NCBI GenBank assembly: GCA_965247475.1
Contig: OZ252016.1
Span: forward strand, 1,798,001 to 1,862,000
DNA from: G965247475 sp965247475
GTDB lineage: Bacteria > Chloroflexota > UBA11872
Length of the DNA: 64,000 nt
Direction: 5' to 3'
Shown here piece after piece: positions 16,634 through 24,344 of the stretch. The stretch's first letter is position 1; the number at the start of each line of letters is the position of its first letter. A model generated the notes under the pieces. That model saw only the letters and a program-made list of their open reading frames with translations. It had not been told where the DNA came from and made no database searches. The position numbers and the translations under genes were made by a program.

Positions 16634-17737
16634 TTACCGCTGCACCGCGTCACCGGGAAACGTGATTATCGTGCCATCTGGGTAGGTTCCCCGTTTGCGA
16701 CGGCTCCTATCACGCTTAAGCCGATTGACCGCAATGGTGCCGCCAGACTCGGCCGTCTTGAGCACGGCCGTCAGGTGAGGCTTTCGGTAGATCGTTCCTG
16801 TGACAACCCATGCTTTGACCTCACATGCGTCGACGGTCCGTCCAGCGAACCTCTCCAATACCGCGCTTGAGAGCTCTCCACCAGGGTCCGGGCCCATCAG
16901 AACTGCCTGGTTCGGATCGGTCTTGTCCGAGAAGCGGAATGTGCCCTGCGGGTCGACGGCCCACATGGCGTCCTTCATCTTCTCGAACCCGAGCTCACTA
17001 TTGCTAGCAAAGAAGAGGTGATAGACATCCGCGCCGTTGTCGTCGAGCATCTCGAAGTACCGGACAAAGCGAGCGTGCTTGCCAATCTGCGATTGATATA
17101 GCTCTCTGAGGGCACGCACTCGACCACCGCCACGATCCTCGATCCCCAGCACCTCACATGTCCCGATGCGTTCGACCATATGGTCACGAATGCGAGCGTT
17201 TGGATGGGTCAGAAACCTCCTAAGGGAGTCGGTGTCAAGGTGAACGAGCGCCTCCGCGCTGCGATAGGCCAGTGTGCGTCGAACGAGATCGAACGGCACG
17301 CCGGCGAATCCAAAGGGATCGATGAACACGAACAGAGGCGGTGTTGCCGGTCCCGGCGGTCCAATTCGATCCAGCACATTTGGGAACTCCTGTGCGAATG
17401 GACCTTCGCGCGTCGTTATGCGGAACCGATCGTTCCATCCCCCAGCGGACAGCTCGGACTTCAGATGGGCCATCCGGTCAGCGCGCTCATCAATGAACAC
17501 GAACTCCGGCTGGGCTTGGATACGGTCGACTTGAGAGCCAGCGGCCTTTAGAGCGACCAGCGGCGATCCGTCTTCGCCTCCTGCATATAGGCCCGGCCCG
17601 CAAAAGCCGTCCACGAAGACAAGGCGCGGAAATTCGCCCAGGATGCCGAACCACGCCCCCAGGTACCGCCACAGGATCTCGTGTTTGGCTGCGGTGTGCG
17701 GCTCCAGCAGCCACATAGTGTCCCGCACGCGACTCAC
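16634..17737 (-). CDS. tcmP: Three-Cys-motif partner protein TcmP
   Basis: 367 residues. The N-terminus WLLEPHTAAKHEILWRYLGA (9-28) is the TcmP signature. A Rossmann/methyltransferase-like core follows: VFVDGFCGPGLYAGGEDGSP (40-59, a SAM-loop-like Asp and glycines), an acidic strand end FVFIDER (79-85) and VFIDPFGFAGVPFD (137-150), placed like motif IV of DNA methyltransferases but with DPFG instead of DPPY. The C-terminal part carries TGTIYRKPHLTAVLK and a basic tail (KRDRSRRKRG) suited to nucleic acid. The GTG at 17737 is chosen for the AGAGG nine bases upstream; the internal ATG at 17716 would remove conserved residues. Enzyme activity is not known; a nucleic-acid modification role with the DUF5131 partner is an inference. 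Confidence 0.88.
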   Translation of the reverse strand: MSRVRDTMWLLEPHTAAKHEILWRYLGAWFGILGEFPRLVFVDGFCGPGLYAGGEDGSPLVALKAAGSQVDRIQAQPEFVFIDERADRMAHLKSELSAGGWNDRFRITTREGPFAQEFPNVLDRIGPPGPATPPLFVFIDPFGFAGVPFDLVRRTLAYRSAEALVHLDTDSLRRFLTHPNARIRDHMVERIGTCEVLGIEDRGGGRVRALRELYQSQIGKHARFVRYFEMLDDNGADVYHLFFASNSELGFEKMKDAMWAVDPQGTFRFSDKTDPNQAVLMGPDPGGELSSAVLERFAGRTVDACEVKAWVVTGTIYRKPHLTAVLKTAESGGTIAVNRLKRDRSRRKRGTYPDGTIITFPGDAVQR

Positions 17738-17769
17738 GGCCGGCCACCTCTATCGGAGCATCCCTCGAT

Positions 17770-17798
17770 GCCATACAAAACACGAACAACAGTGGCAA
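17770..17798 (-). promoter_or_regulatory. Promoter of the tcmP-DUF5131 pair (TTGCCA-N17-TATGGC)
   Basis: On the minus strand TTGCCA (17798-17793) and TATGGC (17775-17770) are 17 bases apart, in a locally AT-richer patch 33 bases before the tcmP GTG. It is one of the few two-box sigma-70-like promoters readable in the window. The rest of the gap 17738-17861 has no gene. Confidence 0.45.
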
Positions 17799-17861
17799 TC
17801 GTTTGATTCAAGAGGAGAGTCGGCTGTCTCAGACGGACAAACCACGGCGGCTCGGCATCAC

Positions 17862-18956
17862 CTACTCCGCAATGACATGCACGGCCTCGGGCGGGATGGT
17901 GATGAACCAGTTCCGCTGGCTGGCGACGCCCATCACGTCGTAGGGGTGGGCCGGGATGTCTACCTGCAAGCGAGGGGCCACGGCGGGATCGGCGCCATCC
18001 ACCTGCACGTGCAGTATGTGCGAGGCGCCGAAGGCGTCCTCGTCCACGATCCGGACCGCAAAGCGATTGGTGTCGTGGCGCGAGGGGCGGTCGCGCCGCT
18101 CCAGTAGGACGCGTTCGGAGCGAATCGCCACGTGCACTTTCGCCGGCGGTGCAAGATCCGCATTCGCCCCGGCCGCGGTGACCCGGCCGATGGGCGTATC
18201 CACCACCACGCGGCCGGCCTCGCTGGCGACCAGGCGGCCCGCGACGATGTTGCGGATACCCACGACTTCCGCGGCGCGCGCCGAGACAGGCCGGTTCAGG
18301 ACTTCGTCGCGAGGACCGATCTGAAGCACCGCGCCCTGGTCGATCACAGCAATGCGGTCGCCCATGTTGTAGGCCTCGGTGAGGTCATGGGTAACGAGCA
18401 GGGCGCTGAGACCGAGGTCGCCGACCAGCCGGCGAAGCTCATCGCGGAGCACGCTGCGGACACTCGGATCGAGCGCCGCGAACGGCTCGTCGAGCAACAG
18501 TACGCGAGGACGCCGCACAAGTGCGCGCGCCAGCGCCACTCGCTGGGCCTGGCCGCCGGAGATGTGCTCCGGCTTGCGGTCCTCGAGCCCTTCCAGCCGC
18601 AGCAGCTGCACGAACTCGTTGATCCGCGCGCGGCGCTCGCCGACCGACAGCCCAGAGATGCCGTAGCCGATGTTGTCGGCAACGGAGAGGTGGGGAAACA
18701 GGCCGTAGCTCTGCACCAGGTAGCCGACGTTCCGGGAGTGCGGTGGGACGCGGGCGCCGCTGCCGGCGTCGAAGACGACACGTCCATCGAGTTCGATTCG
18801 CCCCGCGTCGGGCACCAGGAGTCCCGCGATCGCCTCGAGGGTGAGGGTCTTGCCGGCGCCCGAGTGCCCGTACAGGACGGTGATCTCGCGGTCCACAGCC
18901 AGCACCGGAGCGAGATTGAAATCGCCCAGCTGCTTGCGGATATCGACCCAGATCAC
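17862..18956 (-). CDS. modC: Molybdate ABC transporter ATP-binding protein
   Basis: 364 residues. Walker A GHSGAGKT (30-37), ABC signature HISGGQAQR (131-139), Walker B RVLLLDEPFAALDP (from 151), switch His in LLVTHDLTEA. A C-terminal regulatory part (about 240-364, beginning RNIVAGRLVASEAGRVVVDT) fits a MOP/TOBE oxyanion-sensing domain, as in ModC. GTG start overlapping the modB stop (GTGA). The paired ModA-like binding protein supports molybdate rather than sulfate as substrate; tungstate is an alternative. Confidence 0.9.
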   Translation of the reverse strand: MIWVDIRKQLGDFNLAPVLAVDREITVLYGHSGAGKTLTLEAIAGLLVPDAGRIELDGRVVFDAGSGARVPPHSRNVGYLVQSYGLFPHLSVADNIGYGISGLSVGERRARINEFVQLLRLEGLEDRKPEHISGGQAQRVALARALVRRPRVLLLDEPFAALDPSVRSVLRDELRRLVGDLGLSALLVTHDLTEAYNMGDRIAVIDQGAVLQIGPRDEVLNRPVSARAAEVVGIRNIVAGRLVASEAGRVVVDTPIGRVTAAGANADLAPPAKVHVAIRSERVLLERRDRPSRHDTNRFAVRIVDEDAFGASHILHVQVDGADPAVAPRLQVDIPAHPYDVMGVASQRNWFITIPPEAVHVIAE

Positions 18957-19765
18957 AGGGATTGTCCGGCGCGGCGGGCGAGCAGCTTGAAGGTCAGCAG
19001 CACGGCGACCGCCACGGCGATGAGGATGATGGCGATGGCGATGGCCGCGTCCACGTCGGACTCCATGGCCTCGAGAATCGCGAGCGGCATGGTCTGGGTC
19101 CGCCCAGCGACGTTGCCGGCGAACATGATCGTGGCCCCAAACTCACCAAGCGCGCGCGCCCAGGCCATGACCGCGCCACCGGCAAGCGAGGGCAGGGCCA
19201 GCGGCACGGTGATGCGGCGGAACGTGCGCCAGCCGCGGGCGCCCAGGGTGGCCGACACACCTTCGAGGCGAGGGTCCACGCTCGCGAACCCGGCCTTGGC
19301 GGCGCGCACATAGAACGGCGCGGCCACGAACACCTGCGCGAGCACGACCGCGGCAGTGGTGAAGGCGACGTCGACGCCGGCACTGTCGAGCGGCCCGCCG
19401 ACCGGCCCATGGCGGCCGAGCGCCACCAGCAAGGCGAGACCGCCGACCACGGGCGGGAGAACCATCGGCAGGTCGACCACCGTGTCGAGCACCTGGCGCC
19501 CGGGAAACTGGAAGCGGGCGAGCGCGTAGGCCAGTGGCGTGCCGAACACGACCGCGATGGCGACGGCGCTGAGGCTGGTGATCAGCGAGAGCGCGATGGA
19601 GCCGAGCACGATATCGCTGCGAAGCTCCGACGGGATGTCGCTCTCGGTTACACCGCGGGCGATCAGCGCGCCGATCGGCACGAGAATCAGGCCGAGCAGG
19701 ATCGCCGCGAGCAGCCAGAGCAGCAGCAGACGCCAGGTGAAGCGGCTGGGGAGGGTAGAGACCAT
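18953..19765 (-). CDS. modB: Molybdate ABC transporter permease
   Basis: 270 residues, with about six membrane helices, the first being LLLLWLLAAILLGLILVPIG. The EAA loop that docks ModC reads ATLGARGWRTFRRITVPLAL, followed by GAVMAWARALGEFGATIMFA, which is highly typical of ModB (RALGEFGAT). The ATG at 19765 lies 20 bases after the modA stop; an ATG at 19804 overlapping modA by 20 bases is also possible and would add MALAALERARSPL. Coupled to modC by a GTGA overlap. Inner-membrane pore of the ModABC importer. Confidence 0.9.
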   Translation of the reverse strand: MVSTLPSRFTWRLLLLWLLAAILLGLILVPIGALIARGVTESDIPSELRSDIVLGSIALSLITSLSAVAIAVVFGTPLAYALARFQFPGRQVLDTVVDLPMVLPPVVGGLALLVALGRHGPVGGPLDSAGVDVAFTTAAVVLAQVFVAAPFYVRAAKAGFASVDPRLEGVSATLGARGWRTFRRITVPLALPSLAGGAVMAWARALGEFGATIMFAGNVAGRTQTMPLAILEAMESDVDAAIAIAIILIAVAVAVLLTFKLLARRAGQSL

Positions 19766-19784
19766 CAGGGGCGAACGCGCTCGT

Positions 19785-20582
19785 TCAAGGGCTGCTAAAG
19801 CCATGATCGCGCAGGATGCGCTGCCCGGCCTCACGGAGCACAAAGGCCCTGAATGCGTGCGCCCGCTCGGGCCGCGCTGACTCGCGGGCCACCGCGATCG
19901 GATATGGAGCGTCCACCAACGCGGCCGGCGGCAGCGCGATGGCGCGCAGGCGACCCTCCGACGCGATCACATCGGTGCGGTAAACGAATCCGGCGTCGGC
20001 TTCACGCAGCTCGAGCTTGGCCGCGACCAGTCGGACGTTGGGCTCGAACGACGCCACGCGGCCGAGGATCTGGCCGGGGAACTCGGGGGCACCGGTTCGC
20101 GCGGCGAAGCGCGCGAGCGCCTCGCGCGCGTAGTTCCCGGCGGGCACGGCCTCGGTGGCCATGACGATGCGGAGACGTGGGCGCGTAAGGTCCTCCAGCC
20201 GCGCGAGCTCCGCCGGATTGGCGTCCGGCACGGCGAGCACCAACTCGTTGCGGGCAAAGACCACCGGCGCTCCGTCGAACAGACCTTGGGCATCGAGCGC
20301 TTCGGCGTGCGAGAGGTCGGCGGACGCGAACACATCCACCCGCGCACCCTGCTCGATCTGGGTGCGGAGCGTTTGCGATCCCGCGAAGTTCACAATGACT
20401 CGAACGTCGGGATGGGCGCGCTCGAACTCGGCGCTGATCTCGGTGAAGGCCTCGCGCAGCGACGCGGCGGCGAAGACCTCGAGCGGGGTGCGGTCGACAT
20501 CGCCTCCGCAGGCCGCGATGGTCGACGCCGCCACCCAGCCGAGAACGGCAAGGAACGCGCGGCGGGCGAGCAGGGATCGCAT
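19785..20582 (-). CDS. modA: Molybdate-binding protein (lipoprotein)
   Basis: 265 residues, first gene of modABC. Signal peptide ending in the lipobox STIAAC (Cys25), so the protein is likely lipid-anchored. ModA ligand blocks are present: EVFAAASLREAFTEIS, VNFAGSQTLRTQIEQGARVD and VFASADLSHAEAL, then VPAGNYAREAL and the late segment ADAGFVYRTDV whose Tyr is a usual oxyanion contact. It would deliver molybdate to ModBC for molybdoenzyme cofactor synthesis. No ModE gene or molybdenum-cofactor riboswitch was recognised in the 167-base gap shared with the divergent aconitase gene. Confidence 0.92.
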   Translation of the reverse strand: MRSLLARRAFLAVLGWVAASTIAACGGDVDRTPLEVFAAASLREAFTEISAEFERAHPDVRVIVNFAGSQTLRTQIEQGARVDVFASADLSHAEALDAQGLFDGAPVVFARNELVLAVPDANPAELARLEDLTRPRLRIVMATEAVPAGNYAREALARFAARTGAPEFPGQILGRVASFEPNVRLVAAKLELREADAGFVYRTDVIASEGRLRAIALPPAALVDAPYPIAVARESARPERAHAFRAFVLREAGQRILRDHGFSSP

Positions 20583-20685
20583 GACAGCGCGATTATCCGA
20601 CCTCGGCGGGGATGCGGGGCGACCGGCGCGCGGCTGTTTGCCGAGTCCGGGGTGACGTAGGCGCGCCCCGCCGACGGGAGCGGCC

Positions 20686-20691
20686 TAGAAT
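20686..20691 (+). promoter_or_regulatory. Candidate -10 (TAGAAT) of the aconitase gene
   Basis: CCTAGAATTG about 60 bases before the aconitase ATG. The same CCTAGAATG string occurs at 54727-54735 before the double-AAA gene, and TAGAAT precedes lepA, which supports a shared -10 element. No good -35. Confidence 0.35.
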
Positions 20692-20749
20692 TGGTCCGCC
20701 CGCCAGGTCGCGTGAGGCCGGGCGCCGGACGCAACGAAGGCGAACGTCG

Positions 20750-23038
20750 ATGCCCGTCATCGAGTCGACCCCAGAGCTCGTCTCCCAGGTGTACGAAGGG
20801 TCGCGCGCGCGGCTGGACGTGGTGCGCGACGGGCTGCGGCGCCCGCTGGCGCTCGCCGAGAAGGTGCTCTTCGGTCACCTGGACGATCCCGCCCAGGACC
20901 TGACGCCCTGGGAGAGCTACCTGCAGCTGCGCCCCGACCGGGTGGCGATGCAGGACGCGACGGCGCAGATGGCGCTGCTCCAATTCATGCTGGCGGGGCG
21001 GGACACGGTGGCGGTTCCGACCACGGTCCACAACGACCATCTGATCATGGCCCGCGTGGGGGCCGAGCCGGACCTGCAACAAGCGCTGCTCGACAACAAC
21101 GAGGTCTTCAGCTTCCTCCGAACCGCGTCGGCGCGCTACGGGATCGGGTTCTGGTCGCCGGGCGCGGGGATCATCCACCAGGTCGTCCTGGAGAACTATG
21201 CGTTCCCAGGCGCGCTGATGATCGGCACCGACTCGCACACGCCCAACGCCGGGGGGCTGGGGATGCTGGCAGTCGGGGTCGGCGGGGCCGATGCCGTGGA
21301 CGTGATGGTGGACTACCCCTGGGAGGTGCTGCAGCCGAAGCTGATCGGGGTGCGGCTCAGCGGCGAGCTGCGCGGCTGGTCGGCGCCCAAGGACGTGATC
21401 CTGAAGCTGGCGGGGATTCTGACCACCAAGGGCGGAACCAACCGAATCATCGAGTACTTCGGTCCCGGAGCCGCGTCGCTGGCGTGCACCGGCAAGGCCA
21501 CCATCACCAACATGGGCGCGGAGCTCGGCGCGACGACCTCGATCTTTCCGTACGACGCGCGCATGGCGACCTACTTGAAAGCGACGGAGCGCACGGAGCT
21601 GGCCGAGCTGGCGGACCGGCACGCGGATCTACTGACGGCCGACCCCGAAGTGGACGCGGACCCGGAGCGATTCTTCGAGCAGATCGTCGAGATCGATCTA
21701 TCGACCCTCGAGCCGCACGTGGTCGGACCGCACCGCCCGGACCTGGCCCGTCCGATCTCCCAGATGGCGGCGGACGTGGAGCGCGAAGGCTACCCCGACC
21801 GGATCTCCGCGGCGCTGCTGGGGAGCTGCACGAACTCGTCGTACGAGGACATCACCCGCGCGGCCGGCATCGCCCGGCAGGCGGCCGGCAAAGGCGCCAA
21901 GGCGGCGGTCCCGTTCCTGGTCACGCCGGGATCGGAGATGGTGCGGGCGACCGTCGAGCGTGACGGGCAGCTCGAAGACCTCGAGTCGATCGGGGCGACG
22001 GTGCTGGCCAACGCCTGCGGGCCGTGTATCGGCCAGTGGCACCGCGACGACATCCGCCCGCCCGAGGCGGGCGGGCCACCGCCGACGAACTCGATCGTCA
22101 GCTCGTTCAACCGCAATTTCCCGCGCCGCAACGATGGGAGCCCAAACACGCTTTCATTTCTCACCAGCCCCGAGCTGGCGGTGGCCTACGCGCTGAGCGG
22201 GCGGCTGTCGTTCAACCCGGTGGAAGACGCGCTGGGGACGAACGGCGACGAGATCAAGCTCGATCCCCCGGGACCGGCGCCGGACGTGCCGGCCGACGGG
22301 TTCACGGGGCAACGGTTCGGGTACGTCGAGCCGTCGGAACAGGCCGAGCGTGTCGAGGTGCTGATCGACACGGCGAGCGAGCGGCTCGAGCGCCTGGCGC
22401 CGTTCGAGCCGTGGTCGGCGCCGCGCTTCCGCGATATGCCGGTGCTGCTGAAAGCGGCGGGGCAGACCACCACGGACGCGATCTCGCCGGCCGGACCGTG
22501 GCTGCGGTATCGCGGTCATTTGACGAACATCAGCGACAACATGTTCATCGGCGCGAACAACGCCTTCGCGGACGCCGCGGGCACCGGATTCAACACGCTC
22601 ACCGGCGCCGACGGGGAGCCGGTCGCCCAGGTCGCGAAGCACTACCAGGCGCAGGGCCGCGTGTGGATGGCCGTGGGCGACGAGAACTACGGCGAGGGCA
22701 GCAGCCGGGAGCACGCCGCGATGTCGCCGCGGCGGTTGGGCGGCGGCGCGATCATCGTCCGCAGCTTCGCTCGCATCCACGAGACCAATCTGAAGAAGCA
22801 GGGCATCCTGCCGCTGACGTTCGCCGATCCGCGCGACTACGACAGGATCGGGAAAGACGACCGGATCACGCTCGAGGACCTCGACTCGCTGGCGCCCGAC
22901 CGGTCCGTTGTGGCGACGATCGTCCACGCCGACGGGACGTCCGACTCGATCACGCTGAGCCACACGCTCACGGCGGAGCAGATGCGCTGGTTCTGGGCCG
23001 GCTCGGCGCTCAACGTGATCCGGGAGACGGCGGGATAG
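20750..23038 (+). CDS. acnA: Aconitate hydratase
   Basis: 762 residues; citrate-isocitrate isomerase of the TCA cycle. The [4Fe-4S] ligands are C360 (LLGSCTNSSYEDI), C423 and C426 (NACGPCIGQW). Other blocks: GTDSHTPNAGGLGMLAVGVG, GFWSPGAGIIHQVVLENYAF, and in the swivel domain VWMAVGDENYGEGSSREHAA followed by GGGAIIVRSFARIHETNLKK. The length and the SREHAA/RSFARIHETNLKKQG blocks fit the mitochondrial-type aconitase that occurs in several bacterial phyla. ATG at 20750, preceded by GAAGG. Transcribed divergently from modA. The symbol is the generic one. Confidence 0.95.
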   Translation: MPVIESTPELVSQVYEGSRARLDVVRDGLRRPLALAEKVLFGHLDDPAQDLTPWESYLQLRPDRVAMQDATAQMALLQFMLAGRDTVAVPTTVHNDHLIMARVGAEPDLQQALLDNNEVFSFLRTASARYGIGFWSPGAGIIHQVVLENYAFPGALMIGTDSHTPNAGGLGMLAVGVGGADAVDVMVDYPWEVLQPKLIGVRLSGELRGWSAPKDVILKLAGILTTKGGTNRIIEYFGPGAASLACTGKATITNMGAELGATTSIFPYDARMATYLKATERTELAELADRHADLLTADPEVDADPERFFEQIVEIDLSTLEPHVVGPHRPDLARPISQMAADVEREGYPDRISAALLGSCTNSSYEDITRAAGIARQAAGKGAKAAVPFLVTPGSEMVRATVERDGQLEDLESIGATVLANACGPCIGQWHRDDIRPPEAGGPPPTNSIVSSFNRNFPRRNDGSPNTLSFLTSPELAVAYALSGRLSFNPVEDALGTNGDEIKLDPPGPAPDVPADGFTGQRFGYVEPSEQAERVEVLIDTASERLERLAPFEPWSAPRFRDMPVLLKAAGQTTTDAISPAGPWLRYRGHLTNISDNMFIGANNAFADAAGTGFNTLTGADGEPVAQVAKHYQAQGRVWMAVGDENYGEGSSREHAAMSPRRLGGGAIIVRSFARIHETNLKKQGILPLTFADPRDYDRIGKDDRITLEDLDSLAPDRSVVATIVHADGTSDSITLSHTLTAEQMRWFWAGSALNVIRETAG

Positions 23039-23100
23039 GCGAGGCCGCCGCCGAGGTCTTCGGCGGCGGCCATGGGGTTCCTCCGATGGGCTCCGGACGG

Positions 23101-23160
23101 GCCTTCGACGATCCGGCGGCTATGGGATTCCTCGCCTGCGGCTCGGAATGATCTAGGGGG
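23101..23160. repeat. Interspersed 'GGGATTCCTCGCC...CTCGGAATG' repeat
   Basis: CCTTCGACGATCCGGCGGCT, then GGGATTCCTCGCCTGCGGCT, then CGGAATGATCTAGGGGG. A partial copy (CATGGGGTTCCTCCGATGGG) lies just before it at 23071-23090. The element forms an imperfect hairpin through ATTCC/GGAAT. Confidence 0.75.
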
Positions 23161-23223
23161 GCGCGGCTTTCGACGGGCCGGTGGCCATGAGATTCCTCCG
23201 CTCCGCGTCGGAATGACACTGAG
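23161..23223. repeat. Interspersed 'GAGATTCCTCCGC...TCGGAATGACA' repeat, adjacent copy
   Basis: CTTTCGACGGGCCGGTGGCC, then ATGAGATTCCTCCGCTCCGC and GTCGGAATGACACTGAGG. Same orientation as the preceding copy; together they fill most of the 269-base gap 23039-23307, which has no gene. Confidence 0.75.
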
Positions 23224-23307
23224 GTTCGTCCAGCCCTCGCACTGCTCAAGTGACATGCGCAACCGGAGCGGCCGTCGGGCTGTCGGCAGCGTGAGTGGGA
23301 ACTACGC

Positions 23308-24240
23308 CTAGCCGCCGGACTCCATCTGCTGAAGGGCGCGCCAGGCGGGCAGGATCGCGCGGCCGGACGTGAACGGCTCGCGGCCCTCGGTGACCGCGTC
23401 GATGAACTCACGGTTCTGCCGCGGGATCGCCTCCTCGTTCGACTCCTCGACGAGGACGTTGCCGTCGCGATCGGTGAGGACGCCATGGAGGAAGGTGAGC
23501 TTGTCCTCCTCGCAGACGAGCGTGATGCGCTGCGTGGTCTCCGGAACGATCGCGTTGTAGGTCAGGGCGAAGGTCGCAAGGCCGCCGCCGGGGAAGCGCA
23601 TCTGCGCCGAGACGTCGAGCGGGATGCCGAGCGGGTTGCCGCTCGGCCCAAACCAGGCGCGGGCGCCCGACGGCTCCTCACCGAACAGCCACATGGAGTG
23701 ATCGATCACATGGCCGCCGTGGTGCCATAGCAGGTTGTCGGTCCAGCTGCGGCGGCGGCCCATCCAGTTGATGTTCTCGCGGCGGAAGAAATGCCATTCC
23801 ACGTGATAGTGGATCGGGTGCAACTCGCCGGCGTCGATGCGGCGCTTGACTTGCTGCGAGGCGGCCCAGTAGCGCTGGGTGTGGCAGATCATCAGCGTTC
23901 GACCGACGCGGTCGGCGAGGTCGCAAAGCGCCTCGCCCTCCGCCAGGCCGATCGACATCGGAATCTCGAGCAGCACGTGCTTCCCGGTCTCCAGCGCGGC
24001 GGTGGCCTGCGCCACATGCACCTGGCTGGGCGAGGTGATCAACACGGCGTCCAGCCCCGGGCGGTTCAGGGCCTCGTCAAGATCGAGCGTGGCGAGGGAA
24101 GCGTCGGAGGCCTCGGCGAACTCCCGGGTCGGTTCGATCACCCGCCCAACGATGCTGTCGATCTCGGCGTCGTGCATGGCGAGCAACGCGTCCCGGTGGA
24201 ACCCCGCGATGCTGCCGTAACCGGTGATACAGAACTTCAT
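23308..24240 (-). CDS. Gfo/Idh/MocA family oxidoreductase
   Basis: 310 residues, compact member. Rossmann start KFCITGYGSIAGFHRDALL (2-20). The EKP position is replaced: the sequence there reads LLEIPMSIGLAEGEALCDL, so Lys-Pro of EKP is Ile-Pro (EIP). Since that lysine normally contacts cofactor and substrate, the enzyme may have altered chemistry or be non-catalytic. The second domain contains DNLLWHHGGHVIDHSMWLFG, rich in His where D-x3-H is expected. It converges on the aconitase gene and is divergent from the helicase gene, with 104 bases between starts. Confidence 0.83.
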   Translation of the reverse strand: MKFCITGYGSIAGFHRDALLAMHDAEIDSIVGRVIEPTREFAEASDASLATLDLDEALNRPGLDAVLITSPSQVHVAQATAALETGKHVLLEIPMSIGLAEGEALCDLADRVGRTLMICHTQRYWAASQQVKRRIDAGELHPIHYHVEWHFFRRENINWMGRRRSWTDNLLWHHGGHVIDHSMWLFGEEPSGARAWFGPSGNPLGIPLDVSAQMRFPGGGLATFALTYNAIVPETTQRITLVCEEDKLTFLHGVLTDRDGNVLVEESNEEAIPRQNREFIDAVTEGREPFTSGRAILPAWRALQQMESGG

Positions 24241-24332
24241 AGTCGCGCTCGGAGTCGGCGGCGTGGCGTGAGGATACTGGTCGAGGGCCGCTGGAACGAG
24301 CCGGCCGCGGCGGCGGCGCCTGAGGGCCGGGC

Positions 24333-24338
24333 TACTAT
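24333..24338 (+). promoter_or_regulatory. -10-like hexamer (TACTAT) for leaderless helicase-nuclease gene
   Basis: TACTAT ends six bases before the ATG at 24345, so transcription would start at the A of the start codon. No Shine-Dalgarno sequence is possible in such a message. Same geometry as uvrA and lepA. Confidence 0.45.
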
Positions 24339-24344
24339 CGCCGG

